Shown: positions 1 to 6,000 of the stretch, piece after piece
How positions within the stretch are numbered: the stretch's first letter is position 1
Layout of the letters: each line of letters begins with the position of its first letter
Source: CAIZGX01 sp044239865
GTDB taxonomy: Bacteria > Bacteroidota > Bacteroidia > Flavobacteriales_D > Sanyastnellaceae
NCBI GenBank assembly: GCA_044239865.1
Contig: JBIIAO010000020.1
Span: 1 to 8,061, forward strand
Direction: 5' to 3'
Length of the DNA stretch: 8,061 bases
Notes under the pieces: generated by a model
Databases searched by the model: none
What the model was told of the DNA's origin: nothing
The model's input: the letters and a program-made list of their open reading frames with translations, nothing else
Translations under genes and position numbers: made by a program

Positions 1-1
1 T

Positions 2-3000
2 TTGGATTTGGAATTGTACCCCAATGTTCAGGGTGTTTTGTCTAGTGTAGTTCCTGGGAATCCTACGGTGAGTGAGGTGGGAGTAGAGTCTTGTACAAAT
101 GGGAGTAGTTCGAGCAGTGAATTTTTGGTGAGTTGGACGCCTATTACGGGAGCTGTTGAGTATCAGTTGGAGTATGTTTTTGTGAACGATTACGGCGTTA
201 GTGCGGGCAGTTATTTACCGATGAGTTCTTTGCATGTCGATTTTCGACGCAACAGTACGCGTGTAACGACTGTTGATGCGAGTTATCGTGTTTCGAATTT
301 ATTTGATCACGGTTACGTGTGTTTTCGTTATCGGGGTATTGGAGTGGATGGATCCACGGGCGGCGTTGTTTATGGTCCATGGAGTTTGGTAGATGGTGAC
401 CATTTGGTGTCATCTGTTTCCGGTTTGGGTGGAGCTGTTTATGGGGTTAGTGTGGGTCATGAGCAGGGTTTGAATTGGCAATCGACGCAGACGTATGCCG
501 AAGGAGGGAAGAAGAAAGAGGTGGTCACGTATGCCGATGGGAGTATGCGCAGTCGTCAGGTAGTTACGCGCATTAATACGACGAATTCTGTGGTTGTAGG
601 CGAAACCTATTACGACTATCAGGGTAGAGCAGCGTTGCAGATTTTGCCATCTCCTGTGAGTGATTTGTTGGGCAGTTGCAGTGAATCTTCTTCGTCTGTT
701 GCCTTGCGCGATGGGTTGCGTTTTTACCCGTCGTTTAATAAGGCTGAGGGTGGTTTGCCTATTACGCCGTATTTGTTTGATCGTGATTTGAGTGAGACGG
801 AGCGTTGTAGCCCGTTGGTATTGAAATTAGATAGCGCGAGTGGTGCTGGTAAATATTACAGTGCAAATAATGTGCGTTACGGCAGTTCTGGTTTGGCTCG
901 GGCTCAGGGGTATGCGTACAGTCGGGTGGCTTATACTCCGGATAATACTGGACGAGTAAGAGAGCAGGGCGGTGTTGGCCAGGCTTTTCAGTTGGGTTCA
1001 GAACATACGACGCGCTCTTTTTATGGCGGTAGTTCACAGGTTGAACTGGACCGTTTGTTTGGCAGCGAGGTGGGTTATAGTGAGCACTACCGGAAGGTGT
1101 TGGTGTTGGATGGCAATGGTCAGGTGAGCGTGAGTTACATGAATCAGGAGGATAAGGTTATTGCTACGGCACTAGCGGGTTCTTCTCCTGAGAATTTAAT
1201 CCCCTTGGCATCCTCGGAGTCAGAACCTCAGGAGTTGTATGAGCGTATGTTGCCTCATGGTCATTTGGGAGGAATAAACAATGGATTGAGTGGCGATGGT
1301 AAGGAGCGTTCGTATATCACGACGGTTGTTTTAAGTAGTCCGAGTGATTTGGTTTTGAATTATGATTTGTCGGTGTTGCCCTTGGGTGATGGTTGTATGG
1401 TCGAGGGATGGTGTGCGAGTTGCGTGTATGATTTGAGTATTTCGGTGCGCGATGATTGTGGATCTTATTTGGGGGGCCTGAGTGAATCTGTTGTGGGTCA
1501 TGTGGGGCAGGGCGAGGGCGGAGCGTTGTCTTTTTATAGCGATTGCGATTCGTATGATATGAATGGGAGCGGGATGTGGGAGTTGACGTTGTCGTCGTTG
1601 CCTGTGGGTAGTTATGAGGTGAGTAAGGTTTTGCGTGTGAATGAGTCTGCGTTGGAACATTATGTTTCTCAGTATACCAATCCGCAGTACAATACGTGCA
1701 TGCACACGTACGAAGATTATTTGTCAGAGTATGTGAGTCAGATTGATTCGAGTGGATGTGTTGAGCAGACGTGTGAAACCTGTTTGTCTTCTTTGGGAAC
1801 GTTGGGTGATTATATGAGTTCGGGTCGAGGAAGTGCGGATGATTATGCGCAGGAGTTATCTTTTTGTCACGCGTTGTGTGGCGATGTCTCACCTTGTTCC
1901 AATGCATTTTCGATGTTACGCATGGATGTTTCTCCGGGTGGTCAGTATGGCCAGTACGAGGGCGATGCGTCTACGTATGCGTTGTCTGTTTTCAATGATT
2001 CGAATCACCTAAGTCGTCATTTGAGTTTGGGTGGTTTGGAAGGGACTTGGCGTTCACCGCGTTATTACGATACGAGTGTGGGCGGATTTGTTACGGGTTA
2101 TTATTCGCTTTCGAGTTCATCGGGAGTCATGGAGCGTTCGCGCATAGCTGTGACGAGTCTAGGGGGTGGTGTTTACAGTCCGCAGGTTGTTTCTTCGGGT
2201 TCTGTATTCTTGGGTTTGGATGGGGTGTATTATGTCTATCCGGAGGATTTGTTGTTGTTGTCAGATTTTCTTTCTTATTGGACCAGTGATTGGAGTTTGA
2301 GTTTGGTTTTGAATCACCCGGAGTATGTTTATTATACGACGTGTTTGGAGATTGATGGCGGCGTGAATGGCGATGATGGGGTGTATGTTTTTGATGGAGG
2401 TTTGTCGAATCAGCAGACGCGAGCTCAGGCGATATCATCGGGTTATTTAAGTAGCAGTGGCGTTCCCACCGATTGGTTTTCTTCTACGGGTGTGTTGCAG
2501 GATTATTTTGTGAGTAGTGGGAATTACGGCGTATACGGCACGTCGTTGCAAGGCGAGTGGGATCATTATTATGTGAATACGACGTTGGGCATTGATTTGA
2601 GTATGGCAGAGTTTGCGGCGTTGAGTGTACGTGGGGTGGGTTATTTGGGAGCAACGAGTCTTCCTGCGTCGTTGTATGCTTTTGGCAGTGGAAGTAATAC
2701 GACGCAGTTGGAGAATGAGTGGTCTTTTTTGCGCACGCTTTATTTGACGCGTAAGCAGCATTGGGTTTCCAAGTACATGGATGCGCAGGCCAACTCGAGT
2801 GGGGTGTCTGGGGTGAATGATTGCATTGGTAATTCCGCGTGGATTTGTCCTGTTGGTTATTTGGGTTTTTATGGCGGTGGTGTTACGGCGTGTAGCAATT
2901 TGAATCGCGATTATTACGTCTCGAAGGTCATTCGTTTTGGAGGCGATGAGGATGTGACATCGTTGTTAAGCAGTAGCGGTGTGGGCACGGATTACAACAC

Positions 3001-6000
3001 GGCGTCGTATCACGAGTATGAGCAGACGGGTTTATGTCCTGTGGCCAGTCGTTTTTCTCAGGTGTTGCAGGAGTTGGTCAGTAGCGGTGAGTTGTATGCG
3101 AGCAGTTCTGTTTCGCTACAGGATTTGGGATCTTTTCCTGCACTGTATGTCTCGTTGCATGAGGGCGATGTGAGTAGTTCCGATCCGTATAGCAATTACG
3201 ATTGGATGTGGAATACGAGTTTGAGTAGTTTGTCAAGCAGTGTATTGACTGCTAGTTTGTACCGTTCGAGTTTAGGTGTTGGCGGAGGTTGGTCGGGTCT
3301 AGTTTCATTGTCGAAGGACACGTGTAGTTGGTCGTGGGATGAGGTGGTGAACATGGGTAATTTTCATTACTTGGGTGACTCCTCGGGTTACGAACGTTTT
3401 AGTGTAGAGGTGTTGGTTTTGTTGCCTTCGGGATTGACGCGTGTGGATGAGTTGCAGGGGTTAACAGATTTGGTTTCGCTGGGCGGTTGTCGTTTTGATA
3501 CGCAGTGTACGTTGTCGAGTTATGGGAATCATTTGCTCGAGGTACTCAATGTTCAGCAAGGTTTTTTGACTTCATCGGGTGTGGGTAGTTTGGGCGGTTG
3601 TACGAGCTGTTCCTCTTCTCATGCGGTGCCTGCCTCTTACTTGCCCGTGGGCATGGCTACGTGGTTGGGAGCGGGCATGGTGGATACCAGTGGTTATTAT
3701 GTTTGGTATTCTTCTTCATCGACGCCAGCGTTATTTATTCGTTCAGTAGGTTCCTCTTATCCGCGTGTTAAGTTGGAGATTACGGGTTCTGTGTCTTCGA
3801 GTGGCGGTGCTGGTTTGTCCTTTGGCGCCTTGCCAAGTGATGCGGTATTTAAAACCTTGGCCTGTGATCACGAGCATTATTTTACGTTGGAGGTTTATTC
3901 AGGCGATACGTTATGGAACAGTTTTACTGGCGGTAGTTTTATAGAGCTTTCGGGTACTGAGCGTGAGGCAGCCCCGGTGTGTGACTGTGGTTTTCCAGTC
4001 TCTGTTGGATGTATTGGCCAGGGTTATGCGATGGAGCGATCGGTAGGGGCTTGGATGGATGCCGTGTTTAGTGCAGATGCACAGGGTCACAATTATTGGG
4101 ACCGCATGGGTCAGGTTCCCACGCTGGATGCCACGTTGGTGAGCACGCTCTTTTTAAGTCCTTCGGATTATGGTGTTGTGGGAGTGGAGCAGTATGATTC
4201 GGCGAGTGGCGTGGACAGTTTGATTTACGATTATTCCTCGTGTCGTTTGGTGTTGTGGAGTGACGGGTTGGATGGAGTGACGAGCACTTGGTCGGGTCTT
4301 CATGACGTGTTTGGTTTTCATGCCGATACAAGTTCAGCGTTGCCATCTACTGTTCATTCGTTTTCCTTTTCTGCGGTGAATGAGCTGGGTGATACGTTGC
4401 GTGTTGGCGGCTCGAGTGCTTGTTTATCTCTTGAGCGTTGCCAGAGTTGTGATACGACGCATGTAGCCAGCGAGACCATGGCTTTGTTGTCCTCCTTTTC
4501 AGTTTCGGATACTGCGCAGTGGTCCGACGGCGGAACGCAGGAGTACAAGCAATACTTAGAGGCTTTGGATCAGTATAATTTGAATTACGGTTACGCTCAG
4601 GGCGATGAAGGATTTATAGCAGCAATCGATTACAAGACGTTTTATGAGCAGGGTTCGAAGTACACCTTGTCGATGTATTTAGATAAGTTGTTGTTTTATA
4701 TGGGTGTTGATACGACGTATGACCGTGGTGTGTTGAGTGATTTGGCTACTTTTTCCAAGGAGTATGGCAATTACGTGGATGGGATGAAGGAGTATGCGTT
4801 GTATTCAGAGTTAATGCTGGAGTACAATGGTCAGCGATTGTCGCAAGACCTGAGTTTGTTGGCTCCCGAGGGTGAGATGAATTTTTTGAAATCATCTTAC
4901 GGGGTTTATGTGAAGGATTATTCGAATTATTTAGGCGCGGTGGTCTCTACCACCTCTGGTGCTCAGCCGCTGTCGTCGTGGGTTTTGGGTTTGGACAGTG
5001 TTGTTTCATTGAGTGAATCTTTCGGGGTGTTGTATGGTTCTTATGTAGAGGCTTACCAGCAGTGGGATTCCGTTCAGGTGTATCGCTTGGCGTTGGGCGA
5101 TGATCAGGTTTGCACCGATTATAAGTCACGCACGTTATACCTTCAGGAAGACTTTGAGAAGTTGGGTTACGGCGGTAGTGTCGAGGGTCAGCAGGCTTTG
5201 CAGGCGTATATCGCAGAGATTGCGCTGGCCACACAGACGGGGGATTGCATTGGGCTGTTGAAGGAGTTGTCTTCCTTGCAGGGTGTGTCGTCGTATGCCT
5301 TGCTTCGTTCCACTTCGAGTTCTTGCCAGACGCTTTATTTGAACTATTTGTCGGCTGTGTCTCGTTACAATTCGAGCTCGTATGCCTCGCTGAATATTTC
5401 TCGTCAGTTGTTGGATCCTGTGTTGAGTTACAGTGATTTCATGACGTATGATTTGTGTGGTTGTGTGGAGTCTTACATGGCTTATTTGGAGAGTTATTCG
5501 GGGTATAGCAGCAGTACGACGGGTGTAACACCTGCTGTGGGTATTTTGTACTTTGAGGGTTGTGGTTTAACGTTACCGGAGGGGTATGCCGATAAGCGGG
5601 ATTGTTATTCAGTGTATGAGGAGGCTTATTATGCATACAACGATTGGGCAGTTCGCAATGAGGGTTCTGCCATTGTTGGCGACATGGTCGATTCGAAGGT
5701 TTTTGTGAATGAAGATTTGTGTTCGTGTGTAGATGATTACGCGGCTTATTTGCAGAGTATAGCAGATGGCGTACGAAATTTGGAAGAGGGCGAGAAGGGC
5801 CCTAGGAGTTTGTTGGATTTTTGTGGCAGTGGTTTACCGGGTTGTGTGCTTGGCTCGGATATCGTGTTGAGCTTACCTGTGCTGGACAGTTTACCTTATG
5901 AAGATCCGTGTTTAGCAGCGTTGCTTTCGCAGGCCGCGGCCAATGCGCAGTGGTCTTATGCGCATCAGGTAGATTCGTTGGCGTCTGCATTTACTGCAGC

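Noticed and set aside
1266..1291. Shine-Dalgarno-like GGGAGGA followed by ATG
   Set aside because: The ATG at 1281 is out of the main frame and is followed after one codon by TGA, so it does not start a gene. The main frame reads straight through as HLGGINNG.
1317..1907. Reverse-strand open frame of 196 codons
   Set aside because: It lies fully antisense to the giant gene, inside its recognisable Cys-rich block. Its product is a His/Asn/Thr/Pro-rich string with no family resemblance, as expected from the complement of GT-rich coding DNA. The other reverse-strand open frames (for example 2127-2438, 2447-2761, 4947-5234 and 6556-6822) are rejected for the same reason.
2047..2289. Forward open frame of 80 codons in another frame
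   Set aside because: It overlaps the long frame completely and arises from its codon bias. The apparent hydrophobic stretches (Phe/Leu/Gly/Cys) come from reading T- and G-rich codons out of frame. The same holds for 2979-3173, 5245-5436, 5908-6111, 7113-7385 and 7510-7752.
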